Shown here piece after piece: positions 9,077 to 17,459 of a stretch of 64,000 nt of DNA; the first letter of the stretch is position 1; each line of letters starts with the position of its first letter. Below the pieces are notes generated by a model that made no database searches, had not been told where the DNA came from, and saw only the letters and a program-made list of their open reading frames with translations. Made by a program: the position numbers and the translations under genes. Source of the stretch: Paractinoplanes polyasparticus (GTDB taxonomy: Bacteria; Actinomycetota; Actinomycetes; Mycobacteriales; Micromonosporaceae); assembly GCF_019710575.1 (NCBI RefSeq), contig NZ_JAHWFK010000007.1:1-64000 (forward strand), in the 5' to 3' direction.

Positions 9077-9812
9077 GGTGACGCTGCCGGTACGGAGGGT
9101 GGATCTCGCTGATTTCGGCAATCTCGGCCACTCTCTTCCGGCACTCGGCGCACCACCCCAGATGGACGCGCATCCGGTTGCCGTCCCGCGGGGCGAGCCG
9201 CCCGCGCAGGTGGACACCGAGCCGGTCACCCGCCCACCGGCACTCAGGGTGGTCGGCGGTGGTCACATGTTGTTGGAGGTAGAGGCTGCGCAGCCCCTCC
9301 CGGGCGCGGTGGGCCAACACGGCCACCGCATTGGGCGTCATGCCCAGCATTCCGGCCACCTCGGCCGGGCTGTTCCCTTCAACGGCGGTCTGCCACAACA
9401 CGTCACGCCAGCGCTCGGGCAGCTGGCGGAAGGCGGCCGCGGCGTACGTGCGCTCCAGCCGGTCGAGCGCCGGGTCGACGTAGGGCTGGCCCTCGTCGTA
9501 CCGGGTCAGGTCGTCGGTGAACTCGAGCCGGCGATCGCGTTGGGCCCGGTGGTAGCAGACGTGCCGCATGGTCGTGTGCAAGTAGGCGCGGAAGGCGACG
9601 AGAGGGCCCCGCCCGGCTCGCAGCGAGGCGAACACCTTGGCGAACGTCTCGGCGACCAGGTCGTCGACGTCGGCCGGGTCGCTCGTCAGGCCCCACGCCA
9701 ACTGGCGTGCGGCTGCGCGGTGGCGTTCGTAAAGCGTCCCGTACGCCGCCGTGTCCCCGGCCCGGACGGCGGCCAGCAGCTCGGTGTCCGGCGGACTGCC
9801 CGGGATCGTCAT
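9057..9812 (-). CDS. ECF sigma factor with fused C-terminal zinc finger
   Basis: 251 residues. The N-terminal sigma region 2 contains DVDDLVAETFAKVFASL, and region 4 contains LPERWRDVLWQTAVEGNSPAEVAGMLGMTPNAVAVLAHRAREGL. About 60 extra residues follow, with the pattern H-x3-C-x2-C (HLGWCAEC, near residue 218) plus upstream His and Cys, as in the ZAS anti-sigma zinc finger. Such fusions occur in some actinobacterial ECF groups, where the finger tunes the sigma. A strong ribosome site (GGAGG) precedes ATG 9812. It overlaps the downstream GtrA gene. No separate anti-sigma gene is seen. Confidence 0.87.
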   Translation of the reverse strand: MTIPGSPPDTELLAAVRAGDTAAYGTLYERHRAAARQLAWGLTSDPADVDDLVAETFAKVFASLRAGRGPLVAFRAYLHTTMRHVCYHRAQRDRRLEFTDDLTRYDEGQPYVDPALDRLERTYAAAAFRQLPERWRDVLWQTAVEGNSPAEVAGMLGMTPNAVAVLAHRAREGLRSLYLQQHVTTADHPECRWAGDRLGVHLRGRLAPRDGNRMRVHLGWCAECRKRVAEIAEISEIHPPYRQRHHAGSSG

Positions 9813-10120
9813 TCCTGCCTCCTGCGGCGGGAGTAAGAGGAAAGCCCGATGACGACCAGCTTAGGCGGTTACGTCCGTTTTGCGAAAGTCGACCTTTGGC
9901 TGGGCGTGCCCGGCCGTTCCGGCGATGTTGCGCGGAACTGCGCCCTTGGTCGAAGGATCGATCGCGTACGAGCACCACGGCCGAGGATTGTGCGGTTATC
10001 CACAGCAACGGCCGATGAACTCAACGTGTCCGCGGCTTAGGCTGAGCCAACTCCCCAAGACCCGGGCCGGCGCTGACCGGCCCTGCGGTCATTGGTCAGC
10101 GCCGACCGAAGGAGCACGTC
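9813..10120. promoter_or_regulatory. Divergent intergenic region sigma factor / pckG
   Basis: 308 bp with no gene. It must hold the promoters of both the leftward sigma operon and pckG. I see a perfect E. coli-type DnaA box (TTATCCACA, 9996-10004) and the pckG leader hairpin (10069-10103, listed separately). No clear -35/-10 pair could be assigned. Confidence 0.55.
10069..10103 (+). promoter_or_regulatory. 10-bp inverted repeat in pckG leader
   Basis: GGCGCTGACC at 10069-10078 is repeated in perfect inverse at 10094-10103, with a 15-nt loop. The downstream arm ends 5 nt before the AAGGAG ribosome site (10109-10114) of pckG. It could be a DNA operator or an RNA hairpin controlling translation. 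There is no U-run, so an intrinsic terminator is unlikely. Confidence 0.7.
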
Positions 10121-11953
10121 TTGACCGCTGTGAAAGCGCACGCCCGCCTGGCCGCCTGGATCGACGAGGTTGCCGCACTGACGACCCCCGACCGCATCGT
10201 CTGGTGCGACGGCTCCGAGCAGGAGTGGGCGACGCTCACCGACGCGCTCGTCGAGTCGGGCGCGTTGGTCCGCCTCGATCCGGCCCGGAAGCCGAACTCG
10301 TTCTGGGCCCGCACCGACCCCAATGACGTCGCCCGCGTCGAGGAACGCACCTTCATCTGCTCGGCCGACGAGGCCGACGCCGGTCCCACCAACAACTGGA
10401 TGGACCCGGCCGAGATGAAGTCGACGATGACCGAGCTCTACCGCGGCTGCATGCGCGGTCGAACGATGTACGTCGTGCCGTTCTGCATGGGCCCGCTCGA
10501 CACTGCGCCTTCCCGCGGCGGAAAACCGATGCAAACCAATGTGAAGCCCATGTTCGGGGTGGAACTGACCGACAGCCCATACGTCGTGGCCAGCATGCGG
10601 ATCATGACGCGGATGGGCTCGGCAGTGCTCGAGGCGATGGGTTCCGACGCCGACTTCGTGCCGGCGCTGCACTCGGTGGGCGCTCCGCTCGAGCCGGGCC
10701 AGGAAGACGTGGCCTGGCCGTGCAACGAGACCAAGTACATCTCCCATTTCCCGGAGACCCGCGAGATCTGGTCCTTCGGCTCCGGGTACGGGGGAAACTC
10801 GCTGCTCGGCAAGAAGTGCTACGCGCTGCGGATCGCCAGCGTGGCCGCCCGCGACGAGGGCTGGCTGGCCGAGCACATGCTGATCATGAAGCTGACGTCG
10901 CCCGAGGGTCAGGTCCGCTACATCGCCGGCGCGTTCCCGTCGGCCTGCGGCAAGACCAACCTGGCCATGCTCGAACCGACGCTGCCCGGCTGGAAGGTCG
11001 AGACCGTCGGCGACGACATCGCCTGGATGCGCTTCGGCGAAGATGGCCGGCTCTGGGCGACCAACCCCGAGTACGGCCTGTTCGGTGTCGCTCCCGGCAC
11101 CGACTTCCACACCAATCCCAACGCGATGCGCACGCTGGCCCGCGGCAACTCGGTCTTCACCAACGTGGCCCTGACCGACGACGGCGACATCTGGTGGGAG
11201 GGCATGGGCACGCCCCCGGAGCACCTCGTGTCGTGGAAGGGCGAGGACTGGACCCCCGACTCGGACGCGCCCTCGAGCCACCCCAACAGCCGATTCTGCA
11301 CGCCCATCGAGCAGTGCCCGATCCTGGCCGACGAATACCACGACCCCCGCGGCGTGCCCATCGACGCCATCCTGTTCGGCGGGCGCCGCAAGACCACGGT
11401 CCCGCTGGTCGCCGAGGCCCGCGACTGGGTGCACGGCGTCTACCTCGGCGCGACCCTGTCGAGCGAGACCACGGCGGCCGCGGTCGGCCAGGTCGGTGTC
11501 GTCCGCCGCGACCCGATGGCGATGCTTCCGTTCATCGGCTACCACGCCGGCGACTACTTCCAGCACTGGATCGACATGGCCAAGGGCGCCTCGGGCGACG
11601 CGGCCCGGCTGCCGAAGATCTTCTATGTCAACTGGTTCCGGCGCGACGAGGACGGCGGGTTCCTGTGGCCCGGCTTCGGCGAGAACAGCCGCGTGCTCAA
11701 GTGGATCGTCGAGCGGCTCGACGGCCGGGGCGAAGCGGTCGAGACGGCGATCGGCCACGTGCCGACCGTGGCGGCCATCGACCGTACCGGCCTCGACCTC
11801 ACCGACGAGCAGTTGGAAGCGGCGCTGCGCGTTGACCGCGACGAGTGGCTGGCCGAGATCCCGCAGGTCACCGAGTGGTTCGAGAAGTTCGGCGACAAAC
11901 TGCCGACCGTGCTGTGGGCCGAGTTGGACGCGCTGAAGGCCCGCCTGGCCTGA
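10121..11953 (+). CDS. pckG: Phosphoenolpyruvate carboxykinase (GTP)
   Basis: 610 residues, normal for the GTP-dependent family. It interconverts oxaloacetate and PEP, the first committed step of gluconeogenesis. Diagnostic segments are [13 protein letters not shown] near residue 270 (P-loop with catalytic Cys), [28 protein letters not shown], and [12 protein letters not shown] near residue 423 (kinase-specific Arg). [14 protein letters not shown] near the N-terminus and [25 protein letters not shown] are also conserved. The start is TTG 10121, supported by AAGGAG 6 nt upstream. Fructose-1,6-bisphosphatase (glpX) lies in the same window, so two gluconeogenic enzymes are present. Confidence 0.97.
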   Translation: MTAVKAHARLAAWIDEVAALTTPDRIVWCDGSEQEWATLTDALVESGALVRLDPARKPNSFWARTDPNDVARVEERTFICSADEADAGPTNNWMDPAEMKSTMTELYRGCMRGRTMYVVPFCMGPLDTAPSRGGKPMQTNVKPMFGVELTDSPYVVASMRIMTRMGSAVLEAMGSDADFVPALHSVGAPLEPGQEDVAWPCNETKYISHFPETREIWSFGSGYGGNSLLGKKCYALRIASVAARDEGWLAEHMLIMKLTSPEGQVRYIAGAFPSACGKTNLAMLEPTLPGWKVETVGDDIAWMRFGEDGRLWATNPEYGLFGVAPGTDFHTNPNAMRTLARGNSVFTNVALTDDGDIWWEGMGTPPEHLVSWKGEDWTPDSDAPSSHPNSRFCTPIEQCPILADEYHDPRGVPIDAILFGGRRKTTVPLVAEARDWVHGVYLGATLSSETTAAAVGQVGVVRRDPMAMLPFIGYHAGDYFQHWIDMAKGASGDAARLPKIFYVNWFRRDEDGGFLWPGFGENSRVLKWIVERLDGRGEAVETAIGHVPTVAAIDRTGLDLTDEQLEAALRVDRDEWLAEIPQVTEWFEKFGDKLPTVLWAELDALKARLA

Positions 11954-11979
11954 TTTCGGCGGCCACCGGGTAAGACCCG

Positions 11980-12828
11980 GTGGTGACGATCGATGCGGAG
12001 CGGCGGCCACGTGCGCTGAGCGCGCTGACCGCCCTCCTGCTGGCCACGGCCGCGGCCACCGTCGTGGTCGAGGTCCTCAACTACTTGTACGCGCCATCGC
12101 ACGGCTTCGGATTGGCGGTGCGCACCGGCTGGGCGTTGCTGCGCACCCTCGGCTGGCTCCTGCTCGTCCGCCAGGTGCGGCGGAACCGGGCCGTCGCTCG
12201 ACCGCTGGGCCTGATCCTGGCCGTCACCACGATCTTCGCCGTGGGCCGTCTGGTCGTGCCGCGCTCCGGCTTGCCCCCGCTCCCCGGCGTGATCGGCTTC
12301 GCGGCGCTGGTCCTCCTGTGCGGGGCCGTGGTCGCCATGCTCTACCGCCACCCGGTCGTCCGCGAACACCTGGTGCGCCACCCGAACCGCCTCGTGTTCA
12401 CCCGCGAGGGCCTCCGCATGCAAGAGGCCACCCCACGCCAGGCCCCGGTGACCGGTTGGCTGCTGACGGCCCGCATCGCGGCGTTCACCTACAGCCCGCT
12501 CATGCTCGTGCCGTGCCTGATCTCGTTCGGCGAGCTGCGCGACCGCCCGGAATGGCTGCTCGCCGTCCTGTTCTGGCTGGCCGCGGGCATCGGTGTCAGC
12601 TATGCGGTGCTCCTCGGCACCTTCTTCCTGATGCGCGGCAAGGCCGGCGCCCGGCGCTACCTGGCCTGGCTGACCCTGTTCGTGCTGGCCTGGGACCTGC
12701 CGCTCTGCTACTTCCTGCTGGGCCTCGACGGCCTCGTCCGGGACGGCGCCCCGCTCCTGGCTGCCGCCCTGCTCACCTGGTATGGGCTCCTCAGAGGACA
12801 CCGGACAGCAGAGCCAGACGCAGCTTGA
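11980..12828 (+). CDS. Polytopic membrane protein of unknown function
   Basis: 282 residues with about seven hydrophobic segments (for example ALLLATAAATVVVEVLNYLY, IGFAALVLLCGAVVAMLY, LLAVLFWLAAGIGVSYAVLL and FVLAWDLPLCYFLLGLDGL). A cytosolic-looking stretch around residues 118-150 is charged (YRHPVVREHLVRHPNRLVFTREGLRMQ). GTG 11980 is the first start after pckG, 26 bp away, with no good ribosome site. The 3' end overlaps the convergent regulator gene by 38 bp. I recognise no family. Confidence 0.6.
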   Translation: MVTIDAERRPRALSALTALLLATAAATVVVEVLNYLYAPSHGFGLAVRTGWALLRTLGWLLLVRQVRRNRAVARPLGLILAVTTIFAVGRLVVPRSGLPPLPGVIGFAALVLLCGAVVAMLYRHPVVREHLVRHPNRLVFTREGLRMQEATPRQAPVTGWLLTARIAAFTYSPLMLVPCLISFGELRDRPEWLLAVLFWLAAGIGVSYAVLLGTFFLMRGKAGARRYLAWLTLFVLAWDLPLCYFLLGLDGLVRDGAPLLAAALLTWYGLLRGHRTAEPDAA

Positions 12829-13627
12829 TCTCGTCGTCGCTGCCTGCCGCGGCGGTGAGGATCACCAGCTTGAGCTCGGCGTCGCCGTCGCTCAGCACGT
12901 CGCAGTCGACGGCGATCGGCCCGACCGAGGGGTGATCGACGATTTTGTGGTCCTCACGGTGGGCGCCCACCGCACCCCCGGCCCACAGCTCGGCGAAGCG
13001 GCGGTTCCCGCGGACGAGGTCGCGGACCAGCGTGGCGAGACGGCGGTCGTCCGGGAAGCGGCCCGTCGCCCGCCGCAGGTCCGAGACGATGGCGGCCTCG
13101 GTCGCGGGCCGGGACAGCGAGGTCACCGGCCAATGCGACAGCTGCGGGACGGCGCCCTCGACGGGGAAGCTGTCGCGAGCGAAGTTGCGCAGCGCGGGTG
13201 GCGTCGGGGAGGGGTCGCCCAGCAGCGCCGCCCAGCCCCGGTTCCACTGGATGAGCTGCCAGTCGGCCGCGAACACGGCGACCGCGGCGGTGTCGCCCAG
13301 CCGCCCCAGCATCCGCTGCAGACCGGGTGGGATGTGGTCGGAGATGTGCGCCGGCGGTGCGATGCCGGCCAGTCGGTACAGGTGGTCGCGTTCGGCCGCG
13401 GTGAGCTGCAACGCCCGGGCCAGCGCGGCGACGACCTGCGCCGACGGGGTGCGGAACCGGCCCTGTTCGAGGCGCACGACGTAGTCGACCGAGATGCCGG
13501 CCAGGCCGGCCAGTTCCTCCCGGCGCAACCCGGCCGCCCGTCGCCCGCGGCCGCCCGGCAGCCCCACGTCGGCGGGGGCGAGACGGTCGCGCCAGGCGCG
13601 CAGAGAGGAGCCGAGTTCCGAGGTCAT
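12791..13627 (-). CDS. XRE-family regulator with MmyB-like ligand domain
   Basis: 278 residues. The N-terminal helix-turn-helix has the hallmark GRGRRAAGLRREELAGLAGISVDYVVRLEQGR, where GLRREE and YVxRLEQGR are typical of this actinobacterial class. A C-terminal PAS-like domain (residues about 100-270) carries the usual NxxW pattern (WNRGWAALLGD) and the late DHP motif (IVDHPSVGPIAVDCDVL). Members generally sit next to, and repress, an oxidoreductase gene. Here it is divergent from an SDR gene 86 bp away, so that SDR is the likely target. The ligand may be a fatty acid-like molecule, as in MmyB structures; this is inference. Confidence 0.88.
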   Translation of the reverse strand: MTSELGSSLRAWRDRLAPADVGLPGGRGRRAAGLRREELAGLAGISVDYVVRLEQGRFRTPSAQVVAALARALQLTAAERDHLYRLAGIAPPAHISDHIPPGLQRMLGRLGDTAAVAVFAADWQLIQWNRGWAALLGDPSPTPPALRNFARDSFPVEGAVPQLSHWPVTSLSRPATEAAIVSDLRRATGRFPDDRRLATLVRDLVRGNRRFAELWAGGAVGAHREDHKIVDHPSVGPIAVDCDVLSDGDAELKLVILTAAAGSDDEIKLRLALLSGVL

Positions 13628-13713
13628 AGGCCGATTGTGACGCGCCGGCGGCGGTCCAGCGTGGTAACAGTCTTCCCTGGTTGCGCCGTCGGCGACGACG
13701 AACGATGGGACGC

Positions 13714-14400
13714 ATGACGATCACCTTCATCACCGGGGCCAACAAGGGCCTCGGCTACGAGACCGCCCGCCGGCTCGTCGAGCTCGGCCACACCGTCCTG
13801 CTGGGCGCCCGCGACGCCGGGAGGGGCGCGGCCGCCGCCGAGGCGCTCGGCGCCCGGTTCGTCCGCATCGACGTCACCGACGACGAGTCGGTCGCCGCGG
13901 CCGCCGCCGACGTCGAGCGGCACGAGGGACGTGTCGACGTCCTGATCAACAACGCGGGCATCCCCGGCACGTACGGCTCGACCAGCGTCACCGACATCCG
14001 CGAGGTGCTCGACGTCAACGTCGTCGGCGTGGTGCGTGCCACCGAGGCCTTCCTGCCGTTGCTCCGGCGTTCGGCCGACCCGGTCGTGGTCAACGTGAGC
14101 AGCGGGATGGGTTCGCTGGCGGCCACCCACGACCCGGCCCGGGCCGAGTCGAAAGCGGTCTTCCCGGCCTACACGTCGTCCAAGGCGGCGCTGACCATGC
14201 TGACGACCCAGTACGCCAAGGCGATGCCGGACATCCGGATCAACGCCGCCGACCCGGGCTACACCGCGACCGACTTCAACGGCCACTCCGGCCCGCAGAC
14301 CGTCACCGAGGGCACCGACGCCGTTGTCGCGCTCGCCACCGAAGGCCCCGGTCACGGCTCCGGGCGGTTCGTCGATCGGGACGGTGACATCGCCTTCTGA
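13714..14400 (+). CDS. Short-chain dehydrogenase/reductase
   Basis: 228 residues with a Rossmann fold. The cofactor motif TGANKGLG is at residues 7-14, NNAG near residue 80, the catalytic Ser in VVNVSSGMG, and Tyr/Lys in YTSSKAALT. The 'NKGLG' form resembles carbonyl-reductase-like SDRs using NADPH. ATG 13714 was preferred over a TTG at 13681, which would add an Arg-rich leader of eleven residues. It is transcribed divergently from the XRE/MmyB-type regulator, a very common pairing in actinomycetes. Confidence 0.88.
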   Translation: MTITFITGANKGLGYETARRLVELGHTVLLGARDAGRGAAAAEALGARFVRIDVTDDESVAAAAADVERHEGRVDVLINNAGIPGTYGSTSVTDIREVLDVNVVGVVRATEAFLPLLRRSADPVVVNVSSGMGSLAATHDPARAESKAVFPAYTSSKAALTMLTTQYAKAMPDIRINAADPGYTATDFNGHSGPQTVTEGTDAVVALATEGPGHGSGRFVDRDGDIAF

Positions 14401-14448
14401 CGCGGGACACGGGATGCCCCGGCGCTGCTCATCACCGAGGATTCTCGT

Positions 14449-15573
14449 ATGCGGGAGTTCGATGTCGCGATCGTCGGAGCCGGCCCGGCCGGGTCGGCGG
14501 CCGCGCTGGCGGCCCGGCGGGTGGGCGCTTCGGTGGTGCTGCTCGACCGGGCCGAGTTTCCTCGCGACAAGCCGTGCGGTGACGGCATCGCGGCCGACGC
14601 GGTCACGGTCCTGGAAGGACTCGGCGTGCACGGCGTCACCGCCGGCTACCCGGCGATCGAGCGCCTGCGGCTGGTCGGGCCGGGTGGTTCGGCGGTCGCG
14701 CGGCCGCTGCCCCGGGTGGCGCACACTGTGCCGCGACGGATCTTCGATGAACGGCTGGTGCGGGCGGCGGTGGCGGCCGGCGCGGAACTGCGCAGACACA
14801 CCGTACGGTCGGTTCGCGCCACGGCCGGCGGCGTTGTCATCGACGGGCGGTGGCGGGCGGGAGTGCTCATCGGGGCCGACGGGGCGGGCTCGGTGGTGCG
14901 GCGGGCGCTCGGGTTCCCGGTGAACCCGCCGGGGCACCTGGCCGTGGCGCTGCGGGGCTACGCGCGCACCACCAACACCACCGAGCAGATCATCATCACG
15001 ACCCGGGCGCGTTGGCCGGCGTACGCGTGGGAGTTTCCGCTCGGCGACGGCACCGCCAACGTCGGCTACGGGGAAGTCCTGCGGGGGAGCGCGCTGTCCC
15101 GGGCGTACCTGGTGGAACGCCTTCAGCACCTGTTGCCGGGCCGTGAGCCGACCGGGCTGCGCGGGCACCACCTGCCGTTGTCCACCCACCGGCCGCCGCC
15201 GGCGCGGGGGCGGGTGCTGCTCGCGGGGGACGCGTTGTCGCTGATCAACCCGTTCACGGGGGAGGGCATCTTCTACGCCGTCCTCTCCGGAGCCCTGGCC
15301 GGCGAAGTGGCCGCGGCCGGTTCGGAGCGGGTCGCCGAACGGTACGGGCGTGCTCTTCGTCACCGGCTCGGCCGGCATCTGCGGCACTCCGGCTTTGCGG
15401 CGTCACTCACCCGTCAGTCGTGGGTCGTCGACGCCGCGGTGGCGGCGGCTGCCCGAGATGGTGAGGTCTTCGACCGGATGGTGGAGCTTGGCCTCGGTGA
15501 CGGAGTTTTCGACCTCCGCACGATCGGTCGCATCGCGTCCCGGTTGGGCCGGCGTCACCCGGCCGCCCCTTGA
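14449..15573 (+). CDS. Geranylgeranyl reductase family FAD-dependent oxidoreductase
   Basis: 374 residues. The N-terminal FAD-binding motif DVAIVGAGPAGSAAAL is followed by FPRDKPCGDGI, the conserved PxxxCG signature of geranylgeranyl reductases, and further on GRVLLAGDALSLINPFTGEGI, the second FAD motif. Such enzymes hydrogenate isoprenoid chains, for example of menaquinone or lipid carriers. It lies directly upstream of a cis-prenyltransferase gene (33 bp), and the two probably act on polyprenyl compounds. GAGGA precedes ATG 14449. The substrate is not determinable here. Confidence 0.88.
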   Translation: MREFDVAIVGAGPAGSAAALAARRVGASVVLLDRAEFPRDKPCGDGIAADAVTVLEGLGVHGVTAGYPAIERLRLVGPGGSAVARPLPRVAHTVPRRIFDERLVRAAVAAGAELRRHTVRSVRATAGGVVIDGRWRAGVLIGADGAGSVVRRALGFPVNPPGHLAVALRGYARTTNTTEQIIITTRARWPAYAWEFPLGDGTANVGYGEVLRGSALSRAYLVERLQHLLPGREPTGLRGHHLPLSTHRPPPARGRVLLAGDALSLINPFTGEGIFYAVLSGALAGEVAAAGSERVAERYGRALRHRLGRHLRHSGFAASLTRQSWVVDAAVAAAARDGEVFDRMVELGLGDGVFDLRTIGRIASRLGRRHPAAP

Positions 15574-15597
15574 GTCGTCGCCGACAAGGGCTAGGGT
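15570..15597 (+). promoter_or_regulatory. Putative leaderless promoter of the cis-prenyltransferase gene
   Basis: TTGAGT (15570-15575) and TAGGGT (15592-15597) are separated by 16 bp. The -10 ends 8 nt before ATG 15606, so transcription would begin at or next to the start codon. The -35 box overlaps the stop codon of the upstream gene. Confidence 0.5.
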
Positions 15598-15605
15598 TTT
15601 AAGCG

Positions 15606-16388
15606 ATGAGTCTGCGGTCGTTGATTTCAACTCCGTTCTACCGCGTGTATGAACGTCGGCTGGCCGGCAAGCTGGCCGGTAAGCCCGTGCCCCAGCACGT
15701 CGGCGTCATGTGCGACGGCAACCGCCGCTGGGCCCGCGAGATGGGCTTCGTCGACCCCAACGACGGCCACCGCGTCGGCGCGACCCGGATCAAGGAGCTG
15801 CTGACCTGGTGCGACCAGGCCGGCATCAAGCACGTCACGCTCTATCTGCTGGCCACCGACAACCTGCAACGCCCGGCCGCCGAGCTCGACCCGCTGGTGA
15901 AGATCATCGAAGATCTGGCCACCGAATTGGCCGAGGACGGCAACCCGTGGCGGCTGCGCATGGTGGGCGCGCTCGACGTGCTGCCCGCCGCCACCGCGGC
16001 GACCTTGAAGGCGGCACAGGAGAAGACCCGCGACCGTACGATCGGCGTCGAGGTCAACCTGGCGGTCGGCTACGGCGGTCGCCGCGAGATCGCCGACGCG
16101 GTGCGGTCACTGCTGCACGAGCAGGCCGCGGCCGGGCGCACGATCGAGGAGATGGCCGAGATCCTCGACGTCGAGCACATCGCCGAGCACCTCTACACCC
16201 GCGGGCAACCCGACCCCGACCTGGTCATTCGCACCAGCGGGGAACAGCGCCTCTCCGGCTTCCTGCTGTGGCAGTCGGCGCACTCGGAGTTCTATTTCCA
16301 CGACGCCAACTGGCCCGACTTCCGCCGCATCGACTTCCTGCGGGCCCTTCGGTCGTACGGAAGCAGGCAGCGCCGCTACGGCGCCTAG
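15606..16388 (+). CDS. uppS: Isoprenyl transferase (cis-prenyltransferase)
   Basis: 260 residues. It condenses isopentenyl diphosphate units in cis to give short or long polyprenyl diphosphates for cell-wall lipid carriers. Motifs: HVGVMCDGNRRWA with the catalytic Asp near residue 37, GHRVGATRIKELLTWC, TLYLLATDNLQRP, VNLAVGYGGRREI, DPDLVIRTSGEQRLSGFLLWQSAHSEFYF and the Asp/Glu around DANWPDF. The N-terminus and DGNRRWA form resemble M. tuberculosis Rv1086 (Z,E-farnesyl diphosphate synthase), so the product may be short. It converges on the trehalose phosphatase gene with a 4-bp overlap. Confidence 0.94.
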   Translation: MSLRSLISTPFYRVYERRLAGKLAGKPVPQHVGVMCDGNRRWAREMGFVDPNDGHRVGATRIKELLTWCDQAGIKHVTLYLLATDNLQRPAAELDPLVKIIEDLATELAEDGNPWRLRMVGALDVLPAATAATLKAAQEKTRDRTIGVEVNLAVGYGGRREIADAVRSLLHEQAAAGRTIEEMAEILDVEHIAEHLYTRGQPDPDLVIRTSGEQRLSGFLLWQSAHSEFYFHDANWPDFRRIDFLRALRSYGSRQRRYGA

Positions 16389-17191
16389 AAGTTCCGCAGG
16401 CCCTCGTTGAGGAAGGCCGCGACCGCGTCGGGCGACTCGAGCGTGAGGTCGGCTGCGCTGGACACCTCGGCGCCCGTCTCGGGGTTGGCCACGGCGACCG
16501 CGACCCCGAAGAACGACGGGTCGACGGCCTCGCGGGCGCGCAGCGCGTCGAACGCCTTGATGTCGGACATGTCGTCCCCGAAATACCACGCGGACCCGGC
16601 GTTGCGGACGCCCTCGGTGATTACCATGCCCTTGTCCTGGTCGACGGGGGGCTTCAGCTCGACCACCATGCGGCCGGCCTGGATGCGCAGCCCGAGCTGT
16701 TCGGCCTGCTCGTGACCCCAACGCTCGACCGCGGGCGCCTCGTGCGGGGCGGTGCGGTAGTGCAGGGCCACGGAGAGGCGCTTGTATTCGACCAGGGTTG
16801 ACGCGGGCAGCTCGGCCCGGGCCCGATCGGCCAGCTCGGCCATCGCGGGCACCCAGGGCTCGGCAGCGGGGTTGGTGACGACCTTGCCGTCGTGCCACAC
16901 CTCGAGGCCGTACAAGCCGTAGAGGTCGACGTGATCGAGCGAGGCGAACCGGGAGCGCAGGAAGCTCACGGGGCGGGCCGACACGATCGCGACGCGCTGG
17001 ACCACCTCGGCCAGGCGTTCGAGGGTGCCGAGGACGGCCGCCGCGGGCTGGGACGCGTCGGGGTCGTCGGTGACGGGTGAGAGCACGCCGTCGAAGTCGA
17101 AGAAGAAGGTGGTCGCCGATGCGTGGGCGGCGGTGAACGCCCAGGCCTCGGCGATGCTCGGCGGATGGGTCGGACGCGGAGTCTGTGCCAC
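16385..17191 (-). CDS. otsB: Trehalose-6-phosphate phosphatase
   Basis: 268 residues of the HAD superfamily. It removes phosphate from trehalose 6-phosphate to give trehalose. Motif I is FFFDFDGVLSPVTDD near residue 30, motif II is AIVSARPVSFLRSRF, then GLYGLEVWHDGK, and motif IV is WYFGDDMSDIKAFDAL. The matching synthase (OtsA) is not in the window. The start is GTG 17191. TAATCT, on the minus strand at 17198-17203, is exactly six bases before it, suggesting a leaderless mRNA. Confidence 0.9.
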   Translation of the reverse strand: MAQTPRPTHPPSIAEAWAFTAAHASATTFFFDFDGVLSPVTDDPDASQPAAAVLGTLERLAEVVQRVAIVSARPVSFLRSRFASLDHVDLYGLYGLEVWHDGKVVTNPAAEPWVPAMAELADRARAELPASTLVEYKRLSVALHYRTAPHEAPAVERWGHEQAEQLGLRIQAGRMVVELKPPVDQDKGMVITEGVRNAGSAWYFGDDMSDIKAFDALRAREAVDPSFFGVAVAVANPETGAEVSSAADLTLESPDAVAAFLNEGLRNF

Positions 17192-17459
17192 GTCGTCAGA
17201 TTACCCGCCTGAGGTGACGTTTCATGCCGGAGAAATTTGCCTGGACGTCGCCCGTCACCCGTTTTTGCGTACTACCGCGTTGCGCAGTTGACCGCTAGCG
17301 TTTGAGTCATGGCACGGGGTCATCCCGAGCCAGCCGGCCGGCCCGGACCAGCGACAAGTGCGCCACGGGGCCCGCAATCCGACCCCGTGCATGAGACGGG
17401 CGCCGGAGGTGGCGGACCGCGGGCGTACCGGGTTGCACGCCCGCCGCTGGAGCAGGCCT

